Positions 33,597 through 42,119 of a stretch of DNA of 64,000 bases are shown piece by piece. The notes under the pieces were generated by a model. It was not told where the DNA came from. It was given only the letters and a program-made list of their open reading frames with translations, and ran no database searches. Origin of the DNA: Pseudalkalibacillus sp052246725 (GTDB lineage: Bacteria; Bacillota; Bacilli; Bacillales; Fictibacillaceae); the NCBI GenBank assembly GCA_052246725.1, contig JBQQCL010000001.1, one strand, 5' to 3'. How positions within the stretch are numbered: position 1 is the stretch's first letter; every line of letters starts with the position of its first letter. The translations under genes and the position numbers were made by a program.

Positions 33597-34538
33597 TTAA
33601 TCGTAGCTGATTCGTGGATCAATAAACGCATATACAATGTCGACGATCAGATTTACAAGCACGAACAGGGTTGCAACAAGCAGGACTGACCCTTGTACCA
33701 TCGGAAAGTCTCTTGCTGCGATCGCTTCAATCATCAGTCGCCCTACCCCATTGATGGCAAAGACTTGTTCAGTTATGATCGTTCCTCCTAAAAGGAACCC
33801 GAAATTCAAACCAATGACTGTGATGACTGGTATCATCGCATTTCTTAAAGCATGAATCCAAACAACTGATTTTTCCTTTACTCCCTTAGCCCTGGCTGTA
33901 CGGATAAAATCAGCCCTGATCACTTCCAACATTGTAGAACGACTCATTCGAGCAATCATGGCTGCTGATCCTGTCCCTAATGTAATTGCAGGCAATATAA
34001 GCTGTTTCACCCCCTCGAATGTATAAAAAGGAGCACTTAACCCTCCAACAGGCAGCCATTGCAAATTAACTGCAAAAATCAGAATCAGAATCGTCCCGAG
34101 CCAAAAATTCGGAATAGAAATCCCGGCAAGCGCAACCGTTGTGCTTGAAATATCAAGCCATGAGTTTTGCTTCAATGCAGAAATGATCCCTGCTGTAACC
34201 CCAATGACTACAGCAACAATCATGCTTGCTATGGCAAGGTTCAGTGTATTGGGAAACCTGGTGAGGATTGCTTCACTTACGGATTCTTTTGATTGATAGG
34301 AAAACCCGAGGTCTCCTTGTAGAACCCCTGCTATATAATTTCCGTATTGGACCAATACTGGATCATTCAAACCGAGATTATCCCTGATTGCTTCAATATC
34401 CGATTCCGTTGCAGTCGGTCCGCCGATTATACTCGCAGGATCACCTGGTGAAATGTGCATACTCATAAAAACGATAAAGGATATTCCAAAAAGCAATAAA
34501 ACCAACTGTAAAAGACGTCTTAAGATAAGACTAATCAT
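33597..34538 (-). CDS. oppB: Peptide ABC transporter permease (OppB/DppB type)
   Basis: First gene of the operon; 313 residues, six helices. The start MISLILRRLLQLVLLLFGIS followed by FIVFMSMHISPGDP is the OppB/DppB pattern, and the coupling loop RMSRSTMLEVIRADFIRTAR then AKGVKEKSVVWIHALRNAMI is intact. GGAGGTGAAAAC precedes the ATG. Upstream lies an AT-rich 346-nt gap with an inverted repeat that may be an operator. Confidence 0.93.
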   Translation of the reverse strand: MISLILRRLLQLVLLLFGISFIVFMSMHISPGDPASIIGGPTATESDIEAIRDNLGLNDPVLVQYGNYIAGVLQGDLGFSYQSKESVSEAILTRFPNTLNLAIASMIVAVVIGVTAGIISALKQNSWLDISSTTVALAGISIPNFWLGTILILIFAVNLQWLPVGGLSAPFYTFEGVKQLILPAITLGTGSAAMIARMSRSTMLEVIRADFIRTARAKGVKEKSVVWIHALRNAMIPVITVIGLNFGFLLGGTIITEQVFAINGVGRLMIEAIAARDFPMVQGSVLLVATLFVLVNLIVDIVYAFIDPRISYD

Positions 34539-34656
34539 GTTTTCACCTCCAATAATTTCGGCATACGAAATAAAAAACGAAAAAATAATCCCAATTTCAA
34601 TAATGAAGATGGAAAATTATAGATATCTTTTCGAAAAGCAATTATTTATTTTTATT

Positions 34657-34696
34657 ACATTTGTTAATTCATATCCCATTTTCTATTAACAAATGT
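34657..34696. promoter_or_regulatory. 12-bp inverted repeat upstream of the opp-ggt-chr operon (operator candidate)
   Basis: ACATTTGTTAAT and ATTAACAAATGT are perfect inverted copies separated by 16 nt. There is no T run, so it is not a terminator. The outer 8-mer ACATTTGT recurs next to the lrp gene start and before tctC. The gap 34539-34884 otherwise holds the lrp terminator and an AT-rich stretch. Confidence 0.6.
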
Positions 34697-34766
34697 ATGG
34701 CCAATTAAATTATTTATGATTATATAGATACTCCAGACAAAAATCCACAAAATATACAAAAAAATT

Positions 34767-34788
34767 GAAGTATTTCGAAAAATACTTC
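34767..34788. other. AT-rich palindrome next to the lrp terminator
   Basis: GAAGTATTT and AAATACTTC form a perfect 9-bp stem with a 4-nt loop; T runs follow on both strands. It could be a weak bidirectional terminator or an operator. Confidence 0.5.
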
Positions 34789-34792
34789 TTTT

Positions 34793-34833
34793 TGTCAAAT
34801 AAAAAAAGCCGGGGAAGCGTTTTCTCCTCCGGC
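34793..34833 (-). terminator. Rho-independent terminator of the lrp-type gene
   Basis: GCCGGAGGA faces TCCCCGGC around a short loop and is followed on the minus strand by seven T residues, about 50 nt after the stop. Confidence 0.85.
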
Positions 34834-34884
34834 ATGTATAAATAATCCTATTAAATTTCCGTTTTGTAAAATCTATATGGTTAT

Positions 34885-35334
34885 CTATAACTTAAGCCCC
34901 GCTCTACTCTTGAACCTTCTTAAGAGAATATGACTTTCTACCCGTGTGATCCCTTCAAGAGCGTATAATTCATTGTTAATAAATGATTCCAATGCGATGA
35001 AATCATTCACCAAGACATGCATATGCAACGTACTTGGTCCTGTCATTTGATAACAGCTTGCGACATTAGGATTGCTTGCTAGTGCTTCCGCTACTTTCAC
35101 TAAAGCATTCGGTTCACAATCTACTTCAAAAAAAGCGGATACATTCTTTCCTACTTTTTCTGAATTGATCATGACACTGAACTTTTCAATAACACCATTT
35201 TTTAATAATTGGTTGATTCTTTCTCTCACAGAGACTCTGGATAAATTCAGTTCTTTGCCTATATCCACATACGACATTCTTCCGTTTTGAGTAAGCAGTT
35301 CTAAGATTTTCTTATCAATCTGATCAATTTTCAT
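34885..35334 (-). CDS. Lrp/AsnC family transcription regulator
   Basis: Regulator of 149 residues from ATG 35334. It has an N-terminal helix-turn-helix (KIDQIDKKILELLTQNGRMS then YVDIGKELNLSRVSVRERIN) and a C-terminal ligand-binding RAM domain (ASCYQMTGPSTLHMHVLVND then FIALESFINNELYALEGITR). Lrp-type proteins form octamers on spaced sites. It stands between the opp-ggt-chr operon and the divergent tct operon. In B. subtilis the Lrp-type YwrC controls the chromate pair ywrB-ywrA beside ywrD, so control of this block is likely. Repeated ACAAATGT sites around it are candidate targets. Confidence 0.9.
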   Translation of the reverse strand: MKIDQIDKKILELLTQNGRMSYVDIGKELNLSRVSVRERINQLLKNGVIEKFSVMINSEKVGKNVSAFFEVDCEPNALVKVAEALASNPNVASCYQMTGPSTLHMHVLVNDFIALESFINNELYALEGITRVESHILLRRFKSRAGLKL

Positions 35335-35629
35335 TCCCTCACCACACAAATGTAAAGTTTATCTCCCTTTATTATATAGATAATGGATTTACTAAACAAT
35401 CAAACCTATTTACAATTTCATACTTTTAACCTATTTTTCTCCTTGAATAAATAGGCACAAAAAGCTTTTAACAAAACAACAATCAGAAAATTTAATCATC
35501 TCATAGACTTGTCGAAATATTTTGTATATACTTATTTGCAACAAAAGGGAATCCAAATGTCAAATTACATTTACAAATGTTTAATAATTGGATTGATTCC
35601 TTTCAATTTTATAACTAGGGGGAGTAAAC
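35335..35629. other. Divergent lrp-tctC intergenic region
   Basis: AT-rich 295 nt with ACAAATGT at 35346-35353 and at 35573-35580, the latter as ACATTTACAAATGT. A single TTGTCGAA lies at 35509. I could not fix a promoter with confidence on either strand. Confidence 0.5.
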
Positions 35630-36607
35630 ATGAAACAATTGAAGAAGAGAATGCTTTTAGCATTCGTGTTCATTCTTTCGGTCGCTACAGCTCCAGCAGG
35701 TTGTTCATCCTCGGGTGATTCATCAAATTACCCAGAAAAAAATATCAAACTGATCGTTCCTTGGTCTGCGGGTGGGGATACGGATGTCATCAACCGGATC
35801 GCAGTAAAGTATTTAGAAAAAGAATTGGACACCAAAATAACGATACAAAATATCAATGGGGGAAGCGGCTCTATTGGTGCTGAGGAAGCGATGAAGGCTG
35901 AACCAGACGGATATACCATCCTAGCTGGTCATGATTCGATCGGGATTTCAAAATTGATGGGAAAAACAGACTTTGACTATTCTTCCTTCGAACCTGTCTC
36001 TTTGCTAACATCAGCACCTCAGTTGATTGCAACTCATGTGGACAACCCTTGGGACAGTATGAAGGATGTCGTTGAACAACTGAAGGAAGATCCGGAATCA
36101 ATCAGTTTCGGGGCATCTATCGGTTCCACTTCACACATTGTGCCTCTTGGTATTCAAGACAAAGCAGATGTCAAATTCAAAATTGTTGGCTATGATGGGA
36201 CTGCGAAACGTACACAAGCTTTGTTAGGACAGCATCTTGACTTTGGAGCAACTACCATTCCTGCTGCTAAGGAATATATGAAAGCCAATCAACTTAAAAT
36301 CTTAGGGATTGCTACTGATGAAAGAACTCCTGCTCTTCCAGATGTACCGACATTGAAAGAGCAAGGCATTGATTTTACAAATGCAACAAATCGAGGATTC
36401 TTCGCACCGGAAGGGACGCCGGAAGAGATTGTCAAAACGTTAAGTGACGCCGTCAAAAAAGTTGCTGAAAACCCTAAGTTCGTTGAAGAAATGGAAAAAA
36501 TGGGTGTAGAGGTCAGATATATGGATAACGAGAAATACGGAAAGCATCTGCAAGATGACGTCGATTATTTGAGTGGTATGCTGAAACGTCAAGGTGTCAT
36601 CGATTAA
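35630..36607 (+). CDS. tctC: TctC, tripartite tricarboxylate transporter binding lipoprotein
   Basis: Extracytoplasmic substrate-binding protein of the TTT/Bug family, 325 residues. The signal ends in TAPAGC (lipobox, Cys about 25). Family segments: IKLIVPWSAGGDTDVINRIA, then ITIQNINGGSGSIGAEEAMK and PDGYTILAG near the carboxylate pocket, and LGIATDERTPALPDVPTLKE. Family members bind di- or tricarboxylates and other organic anions; the ligand is not predictable. The ATG follows AGGGGGAG. It is the first gene of tctCBA. Confidence 0.92.
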   Translation: MKQLKKRMLLAFVFILSVATAPAGCSSSGDSSNYPEKNIKLIVPWSAGGDTDVINRIAVKYLEKELDTKITIQNINGGSGSIGAEEAMKAEPDGYTILAGHDSIGISKLMGKTDFDYSSFEPVSLLTSAPQLIATHVDNPWDSMKDVVEQLKEDPESISFGASIGSTSHIVPLGIQDKADVKFKIVGYDGTAKRTQALLGQHLDFGATTIPAAKEYMKANQLKILGIATDERTPALPDVPTLKEQGIDFTNATNRGFFAPEGTPEEIVKTLSDAVKKVAENPKFVEEMEKMGVEVRYMDNEKYGKHLQDDVDYLSGMLKRQGVID

Positions 36608-36644
36608 TACACCAAGATAGATAACAACGAAATGGGGGCTGCGT

Positions 36645-37109
36645 ATGACTAAAGACCGTATTGCTGGAGCAGTACTGCTTATATTCTGTATATTCTTCTA
36701 CTATCAATCAACATTCATCGATGTAAAGGACCTTACTGAGATTTCAGCAGCATTTTTCCCGCGTCTTCTTTTAGGGCTGATTGCCATATTAACGATTGGA
36801 ATGCTCATTCAATCGTTCTTGAAAAAAGAAAAGAAAACTGAAAAGAAGAAGGATAAAAACCAAAAAGAGCGCATCGTATGGATCATCTTTACCCTTTTTG
36901 CTCTCTATATCTTAAGTTTGGATTTTCTTGGGTTCATCATTTCTTCTTTCATTTTCATTGCGATCATTTATCTACTGATCTTGCCTGAGAAGAGACCGAT
37001 AAAAAGCCATGTGATCCCATTAGTCAGTTTACTAGTGATCACTGTTACCCTTTCAGTCATCTTTCAGAACGTCTTGAACGTTTATCTCCCAAAGGGAATC
37101 TTTTTCTAA
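36645..37109 (+). CDS. tctB: TctB, small membrane subunit of the tricarboxylate transporter
   Basis: 154 residues with four predicted membrane helices and a lysine-rich cytoplasmic loop (KKEKKTEKKKDKNQKERIVW) in the middle. FPRLLLGLIAILTIGMLI is the typical TctB second helix. It belongs to the three-part, secondary TctABC transporter, whose small subunit is poorly conserved; the assignment leans on its place between tctC and tctA. The ribosome site is GGGGGCTGCGT. Confidence 0.85.
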   Translation: MTKDRIAGAVLLIFCIFFYYQSTFIDVKDLTEISAAFFPRLLLGLIAILTIGMLIQSFLKKEKKTEKKKDKNQKERIVWIIFTLFALYILSLDFLGFIISSFIFIAIIYLLILPEKRPIKSHVIPLVSLLVITVTLSVIFQNVLNVYLPKGIFF

Positions 37110-37122
37110 GGAGGGTTAACAA

Positions 37123-38643
37123 TTGGATAACTTACTTTTAGGCATTCAAGCCATCATGCAGTGGGATACTCTGCTATTGATGATGATAGGAGTCATTGCT
37201 GGAATCGTCTTCGGATGTATCCCCGGCTTTACAATTACCATGGCAGTAGCGCTAACCCTACCTTTTAGTTTTGGTTTAGAACCACTTGCAGGAATTTCAT
37301 TGATGATGGGAGTTTGGCTAGGTGGTGCTTCCGGTGGATTGATTTCTGCCTGCTTATTAGGGATTCCTGGAACTCCTTCGGCAATGGCCACGACCTTTGA
37401 TGGTTATCCTATGGTAAAGAACGGGGAGCCTGGAAAAGCGTTAGCTATCGGATTATGGTCTTCCTTCATAGGTTCGATTATCGGTGGAGTGATTCTTGTT
37501 TTGGCTGCTCCGATGTTATCGACATGGGCGATCAAATTCGGAGCCTGGGAATTTTTCAGTCTGATGGTCTTTGGCTTAAGCGCTATTGCAAGTTTAGGTG
37601 AAGGAAATTTGATAAAAGGGTTAATAGCTGGTCTGGTCGGCATGTTTATCGGCACAATTGGAACCGATCCCATAATGGGAGTTGAGCGTTTCACTTTCGG
37701 ATCTGTGGAAATGCTGAGCGGGTTTGCATTTTTACCTGTTTTGATCGGGATCTTTGCTTTCTCTCAACTCTTATCTGAGGCTAAAAAAGAAAAAAAGGAA
37801 AAGCTGGAATTCAATCAGAATATCAGTTTATCCTATCCTGTCAGCAAGACCTTGAAAAATATGTTTTCCTCTTGGGTAAACGTGATCCGCTCATCCTTTG
37901 TAGGAACCTTTATCGGTGCCCTGCCTGGAGCAGGTTCAAGTATTGCTAATATCCTTAGCTATGATATTGCTAAAAAAATGTCTAGAAACCCAAGTAAATT
38001 TGGAAAAGGGACTCAGGATGGCATTATTGCTGCTGAATCTGCAAACAACTCTTCAGAGGGAGGCGCTCTGATACCTACACTTGCTTTAGGAATTCCAGGA
38101 AGCGCAGTTACAGTAATGATGATGGGGGCTCTTTTAGTCCACGGGATCCAACCCGGCCCTTACTTTTTTGTCTCTGAACCAGTTTTAGCCTATGGGATCT
38201 TTCTCTCTTTCTTTATTTCGGCTATATTCATGCTTATCATCCAATCCTTTGGTATCAAATTTTTCCTAAGGATCAATGACGTTCCGATGCATTATCTCAT
38301 TCCTGTGGTCATTATTTTGTGTGCACTAGGAAGCTTTGCTATCAATAATCGGGTTTTTGACATTTGGGTTTTACTACTTTTCGGAATTGTGGGTTACTTA
38401 ATGAAGCTAGGCAACTTTTCACTACCTGCATTTATACTGGGTGTCATTCTTGGACCGTTGACAGAAGAAAACTTACGAATCGCAATTACAACCAATAGTG
38501 ATCTGACGCTTTTCATTACTCGCCCAATTTCGGGAGTACTATTACTCTTGACTGTTCTCTCGATTTTATATGCGATCATAACAGATATCCGGCATAACAA
38601 GTGCATACAAACTACTGATTCAACCGGTATCCCAAGAACATAA
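37123..38643 (+). CDS. tctA: TctA, large membrane subunit of the tricarboxylate transporter
   Basis: Main permease of 506 residues and about 11-12 helices. The repeated glycine-rich motifs are intact: GIVFGCIPGFTITMAVALTL (about 26-45), LGIPGTPSAMATTFDGYPMV (about 79-98) and FIGALPGAGSSIANILSYDI with ALGIPGSAVTVMMMGALLVH in the second half. The start is TTG at 37123, with GGAGGGTTAAC upstream. A terminator follows at 38667-38699. Confidence 0.93.
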   Translation: MDNLLLGIQAIMQWDTLLLMMIGVIAGIVFGCIPGFTITMAVALTLPFSFGLEPLAGISLMMGVWLGGASGGLISACLLGIPGTPSAMATTFDGYPMVKNGEPGKALAIGLWSSFIGSIIGGVILVLAAPMLSTWAIKFGAWEFFSLMVFGLSAIASLGEGNLIKGLIAGLVGMFIGTIGTDPIMGVERFTFGSVEMLSGFAFLPVLIGIFAFSQLLSEAKKEKKEKLEFNQNISLSYPVSKTLKNMFSSWVNVIRSSFVGTFIGALPGAGSSIANILSYDIAKKMSRNPSKFGKGTQDGIIAAESANNSSEGGALIPTLALGIPGSAVTVMMMGALLVHGIQPGPYFFVSEPVLAYGIFLSFFISAIFMLIIQSFGIKFFLRINDVPMHYLIPVVIILCALGSFAINNRVFDIWVLLLFGIVGYLMKLGNFSLPAFILGVILGPLTEENLRIAITTNSDLTLFITRPISGVLLLLTVLSILYAIITDIRHNKCIQTTDSTGIPRT

Positions 38644-38666
38644 CACAAGATATAGATTTTTTGTCT

Positions 38667-38699
38667 GCAGGTCATTTCAAAGAAGTGATCTGCTTTTTT
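38667..38699 (+). terminator. Rho-independent terminator of tctCBA
   Basis: GCAGGTCATTT pairs with AAGTGATCTGC (G-U pairs) around a 5-nt loop, then TTTTTT, 23 nt after the tctA stop. Confidence 0.85.
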
Positions 38700-38728
38700 G
38701 TGGATTTTATACAACCGTTCTGTTAATT

Positions 38729-38770
38729 GACACTCCTGCGGGCAAAGCTGGCCAGTCGAGACCCCACAGC
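38729..38770. repeat. CTCCTGCGGG-type element, copy 1
   Basis: GACACTCCTGCGGGCAAAG, then GTCGAGACCCC. A diverged inverted copy is at 57340-57376, and another CTGCGG/AGCGGG-type stretch lies at about 39050-39130. Confidence 0.6.
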
Positions 38771-38780
38771 AATGATATCA

Positions 38781-38955
38781 GAGCCGTTATTTGTGACAAA
38801 ATCGCTGTTTCTGAAATTTAACGGACACCACAGCCGTTATTCGTGAACAAAACAGCCAATTTCCTCTGATATTTGCGAAATAAGGTCCCTGGTGTCCGCT
38901 AAGTTTGAAAAATTCCATTATTTCAGTCAAATAAGGTCTCCTGTGTCCGTTAACG
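38781..38955. repeat. GCGGACACC repeat family, locus 2
   Basis: Paired, facing copies: TTTAACGGACACCACAGCCG at 38817 and, inverted, AAGGTCCCTGGTGTCCGCTAA at 38883 form an inverted repeat of about 80 nt. Further copies stand 50-51 nt away on each side (AGCCGTTATTTGTGA at 38782, GTGTCCGTTAA at 38943). Convergent tctA-atpC gap; besides this, the CTGCGG elements and two terminators, nothing was recognised in 38644-39240. Confidence 0.82.
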
Positions 38956-39185
38956 GGTTAGTACAACTTGGTATCAGCGAGGATATAGTACGGAAGTAAG
39001 TTTTTGCAGGTAGTAATGTCCAGCTCAGCGACACTTGGATCACTTCAAACTTCCTGCGGCGGCAACAGCCTCATCGTCAGTTTTCCAGTGACCTACGTGA
39101 CTAAGCGGGTCGCTTCCGCTTTTCTTCAGCCCACGGAAAGGTAGTGAATTTCGTTAAAAATCAACAACGAAGATTAACAAAGCCT

Positions 39186-39229
39186 AAAAAAAGACCCTCC
39201 CAGCTCAAAGCCGAGCTGAAAAGGTCTTT
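39186..39229 (-). terminator. Rho-independent terminator of the atp operon
   Basis: AAGACC and CAGCTC arms pair with GAGCTG and GGTCTT around AAAGCC; seven T residues follow on the minus strand. Confidence 0.9.
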
Positions 39230-39240
39230 CGTAAGCAGCA

Positions 39241-39645
39241 TTATCTGCTTGTAACGTTGATTCGATTGATTGCGCGGTCCAAGGCATACTGAGCGCGTTT
39301 GAAATCGATGTCTTCTTGTTTCGAACCTTGCAGGCGTTTCTCCGCACGTTCTTTTGCAGCTTTTGCACGATCGACATTAATGTCTGCTGCAAGCTCTGCT
39401 GCTTGTGCAAGGATTGTCACCTGGTCCGGCCGTACTTCTATAAAGCCACCACTAACAGCCAAGATCTGTGTATTGTTGTCTTTCTTGATTCGCACAGCGT
39501 TGATGGTCAACGGTGCTACAAGCGGAACGTGGCCTGGCAGGATTCCAAGCTCACCGCTGGTGGCTTTCGCGCTGACCATTTCTGCGCCTGTTTCTTCATA
39601 CACAGGGCCATCAGGGGTGACGACACTTACCGTGAATGTCTTCAT
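39241..39645 (-). CDS. atpC: AtpC, ATP synthase epsilon subunit
   Basis: Central-stalk subunit, 134 residues from ATG 39645 (MKTFTVSVVTPDGPVYEETG), with the N-terminal beta sandwich (GELGILPGHVPLVAPLTINA) and the C-terminal helical hairpin (ERAEKRLQGSKQEDIDFKRA then QYALDRAINRI), which in Bacillus acts as an ATP-sensing inhibitor. GAGGAGGGG precedes the start. Nine extra codons upstream are not needed. Last gene of the operon. Confidence 0.96.
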   Translation of the reverse strand: MKTFTVSVVTPDGPVYEETGAEMVSAKATSGELGILPGHVPLVAPLTINAVRIKKDNNTQILAVSGGFIEVRPDQVTILAQAAELAADINVDRAKAAKERAEKRLQGSKQEDIDFKRAQYALDRAINRINVTSR

Positions 39646-39711
39646 GAAACCCCTCCTCGGGCCTTTGTACAAAAATCAGATAAAGCTTTACCTTCTTTTC
39701 GCACAGATCAT

Positions 39712-41115
39712 TTATGCCATTTGTTTAGCTTTTTCTAGTACTTCTTCAATACGTCCTACAAGACGGAATGCGTCCTCAGGAATATCATCATGCTTACCAT
39801 CGAGGATTTGTTTGAATCCTTCAATCGTTTCCTTGACCGGAACATAAGATCCTTTTTGTCCAGTGAACTGTTCGGCCACATGGAAGTTTTGAGATAAGAA
39901 GAACTGGATACGACGTGCGCGTGATACAGTCAATTTGTCGTCGTCACTCAACTCATCCATACCAAGGATTGCGATGATATCTTGAAGCTCTTTGTAACGT
40001 TGAAGCGTCTGCTGTACTTGACGAGCAACATTATAGTGCTCTTCTCCAACAATTTCAGGTGCAAGTGCACGAGAAGTTGAAGCAAGCGGGTCAACCGCAG
40101 GGTAGATCCCCATTTCAGAAAGCTTACGCTCAAGGTTCGTCGTTGCATCCAAGTGAGCGAACGTTGTTGCTGGTGCTGGGTCAGTGTAGTCATCGGCAGG
40201 TACGTAAATCGCCTGGATAGACGTTACGGAACCTTTCTTTGTCGATGTGATACGTTCTTGCAATTGACCCATTTCAGTAGCAAGTGTCGGCTGATAACCA
40301 ACCGCTGAAGGCATACGTCCTAACAGGGCAGATACCTCAGAACCTGCTTGTGTGAAACGGAAAATGTTATCGATAAAGAACAATACGTCTTGTCCTTGCT
40401 CATCACGGAAGTATTCCGCCATTGTCAATCCAGTCAATGCAACACGTTGACGAGCTCCTGGTGGTTCGTTCATCTGACCGAATACCATCGCTGTCTTGTT
40501 GATTACTCCGGAGTCTTTCATTTCGTAGTAAAGGTCATTACCTTCACGTGTACGCTCTCCAACACCTGCGAAAACGGAAATACCACCGTGTTCTTGTGCG
40601 ATGTTGTTGATAAGCTCCTGGATTAATACGGTCTTCCCTACTCCTGCTCCTCCGAACAACCCGATCTTTCCACCTTTTACGTATGGTGCAAGAAGGTCAA
40701 CGACTTTGATTCCTGTTTCAAGAATCTCCGTTTTCGTTGTAAGTTGATCGAATTTCGGTGCTTCACGGTGAATCGGGTCACGTTGGATGCCTGGTTGAAG
40801 CTCCTCATCAAGGTCGATCTTTTCACCTAGTACGTTGAAAACACGACCTAATGTTACGTCACCGACTGGTACCGCGATCGGTGATCCAGTATCTACCGCT
40901 TCCGTTCCTCTAACGAGTCCGTCGGTGGAAGCCATCGCGACGGTACGAACAGTATCATCACCAAGGTGAAGTGAAACTTCGAGAGTCAAATCGATTGACT
41001 TTTCTCCCTCAGTGCTTTGAACTTTAAGTGCATTGTAAATCTCAGGCAGGTTCCCGCTCTCGAACTGTACGTCGACGACCGGACCCATGACTTGAGTGAT
41101 ACGTCCTTTGTTCAT
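39712..41115 (-). CDS. atpD: AtpD, ATP synthase beta subunit
   Basis: Catalytic subunit, 467 residues. Walker A GLFGGAGVGKTVLIQELINN (about 150-169), the catalytic Glu in GVGERTREGNDLYYEM, Walker B DVLFFIDNIFRFTQAGSEVS and the DELSD segment MDELSDDDKLTVSRARRIQF are all intact. MNKGRITQVMGPVVDVQFES is the usual start. Confidence 0.98.
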   Translation of the reverse strand: MNKGRITQVMGPVVDVQFESGNLPEIYNALKVQSTEGEKSIDLTLEVSLHLGDDTVRTVAMASTDGLVRGTEAVDTGSPIAVPVGDVTLGRVFNVLGEKIDLDEELQPGIQRDPIHREAPKFDQLTTKTEILETGIKVVDLLAPYVKGGKIGLFGGAGVGKTVLIQELINNIAQEHGGISVFAGVGERTREGNDLYYEMKDSGVINKTAMVFGQMNEPPGARQRVALTGLTMAEYFRDEQGQDVLFFIDNIFRFTQAGSEVSALLGRMPSAVGYQPTLATEMGQLQERITSTKKGSVTSIQAIYVPADDYTDPAPATTFAHLDATTNLERKLSEMGIYPAVDPLASTSRALAPEIVGEEHYNVARQVQQTLQRYKELQDIIAILGMDELSDDDKLTVSRARRIQFFLSQNFHVAEQFTGQKGSYVPVKETIEGFKQILDGKHDDIPEDAFRLVGRIEEVLEKAKQMA

Positions 41116-41177
41116 GTTTTTCCCTCCTAACGTCCTTTTGAGGATGCTATATGTTTCTGACCCTAAGGTCGATTCGT

Positions 41178-42038
41178 CTATTCAAGTGCTGCTGCTCCAC
41201 CGACAATCTCAGTGATTTCTTGAGTGATTGCGGCCTGACGAGCTCGGTTGTATGAAAGTGAAAGGCTGCCGATAATATCTTCTGCATTATCAGTCGCACT
41301 CTTCATTGCAGTCATACGAGAAGCATGTTCACTAGCTTTTGCATCTAGTAAAGCACCATAAATCAAGCTTTCTGCATACTGAGGAAGAAGGTCTTCAAGA
41401 ATTTCTTCTTCAGATGGCTCATATTCATAGGAGCTTTTCGCTTTCTCTTCTCCACCGATATCCGTAAGTGGCAACAACTTCTTTTCTGTGAGATCCTGCT
41501 GGATCGCACTCACAAAGTGGTTGTAATACATATACAATTCATCGTATACTTCGTCAGCGAATTTCTGTACAGCTTGACTCGCGATCTCTTTGATATCAGC
41601 AAATTCTGGTTGATCGGCAAGACCTACGATGCTGTCTTCAACTGGCATGTTCCGGTTCTTGAAGAAACTCAAACCGACTTTTCCGACTACGATGACTGTA
41701 TATTCGTCCTTCGAATTATGTCGTTCCTGAATCGTACGGTAGACATGACGTAGGACGCTGCTGTTATATGGACCTGCGAGCCCTTTATCAGCAGTGATTA
41801 CAAGGTAACCAGTCTTTTTGACAGATCGACTTTGGAGCATTGGATGACGTGCATTCGAACTGCCACTCGCAATACTTGAGACGACCTCCTGGATCTTATC
41901 CATATAAGTTACGAAGGATTTTGCATTGTTTTCAGCACGGTTCAATTTCGCTGCCGAAACCATCTCCATTGCCTTCGTGATTTGTTTGGTCTTTTTCGTA
42001 GAGTTGATTCTTGTTTGAATATCACGTAACGATGCCAC
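41178..42038 (-). CDS. atpG: AtpG, ATP synthase gamma subunit
   Basis: Rotor shaft, 286 residues (287 in B. subtilis). I chose GTG at 42038 (MASLRDIQTRINSTKKTKQI), with AAAGGTGG 8 nt upstream, over a GTG four codons earlier. The N-terminal helix ITKAMEMVSAAKLNRAEN and C-terminal helix DNAEDIIGSLSLSYNRARQA followed by AITQEITEIVGGAAAL form the coiled-coil shaft. A loop rich in Glu and Ser (SSYEYEPSEEEILE) is typical for Bacillus. Confidence 0.97.
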   Translation of the reverse strand: MASLRDIQTRINSTKKTKQITKAMEMVSAAKLNRAENNAKSFVTYMDKIQEVVSSIASGSSNARHPMLQSRSVKKTGYLVITADKGLAGPYNSSVLRHVYRTIQERHNSKDEYTVIVVGKVGLSFFKNRNMPVEDSIVGLADQPEFADIKEIASQAVQKFADEVYDELYMYYNHFVSAIQQDLTEKKLLPLTDIGGEEKAKSSYEYEPSEEEILEDLLPQYAESLIYGALLDAKASEHASRMTAMKSATDNAEDIIGSLSLSYNRARQAAITQEITEIVGGAAALE

Positions 42039-42119
42039 TCGTTTCACCACCTTTATTAAAGGGACGAAGACCTGGGTTCCGTCCCATTATGATCCGAAAG
42101 AAAACTATGTCGTTAAACG

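Noticed and set aside
35509..35516. Spo0A box TTGTCGAA before tctC (also near 8963 and 13298)
   Set aside because: An 8-mer found about as often as expected by chance in 64 kb; none is clearly placed for control.
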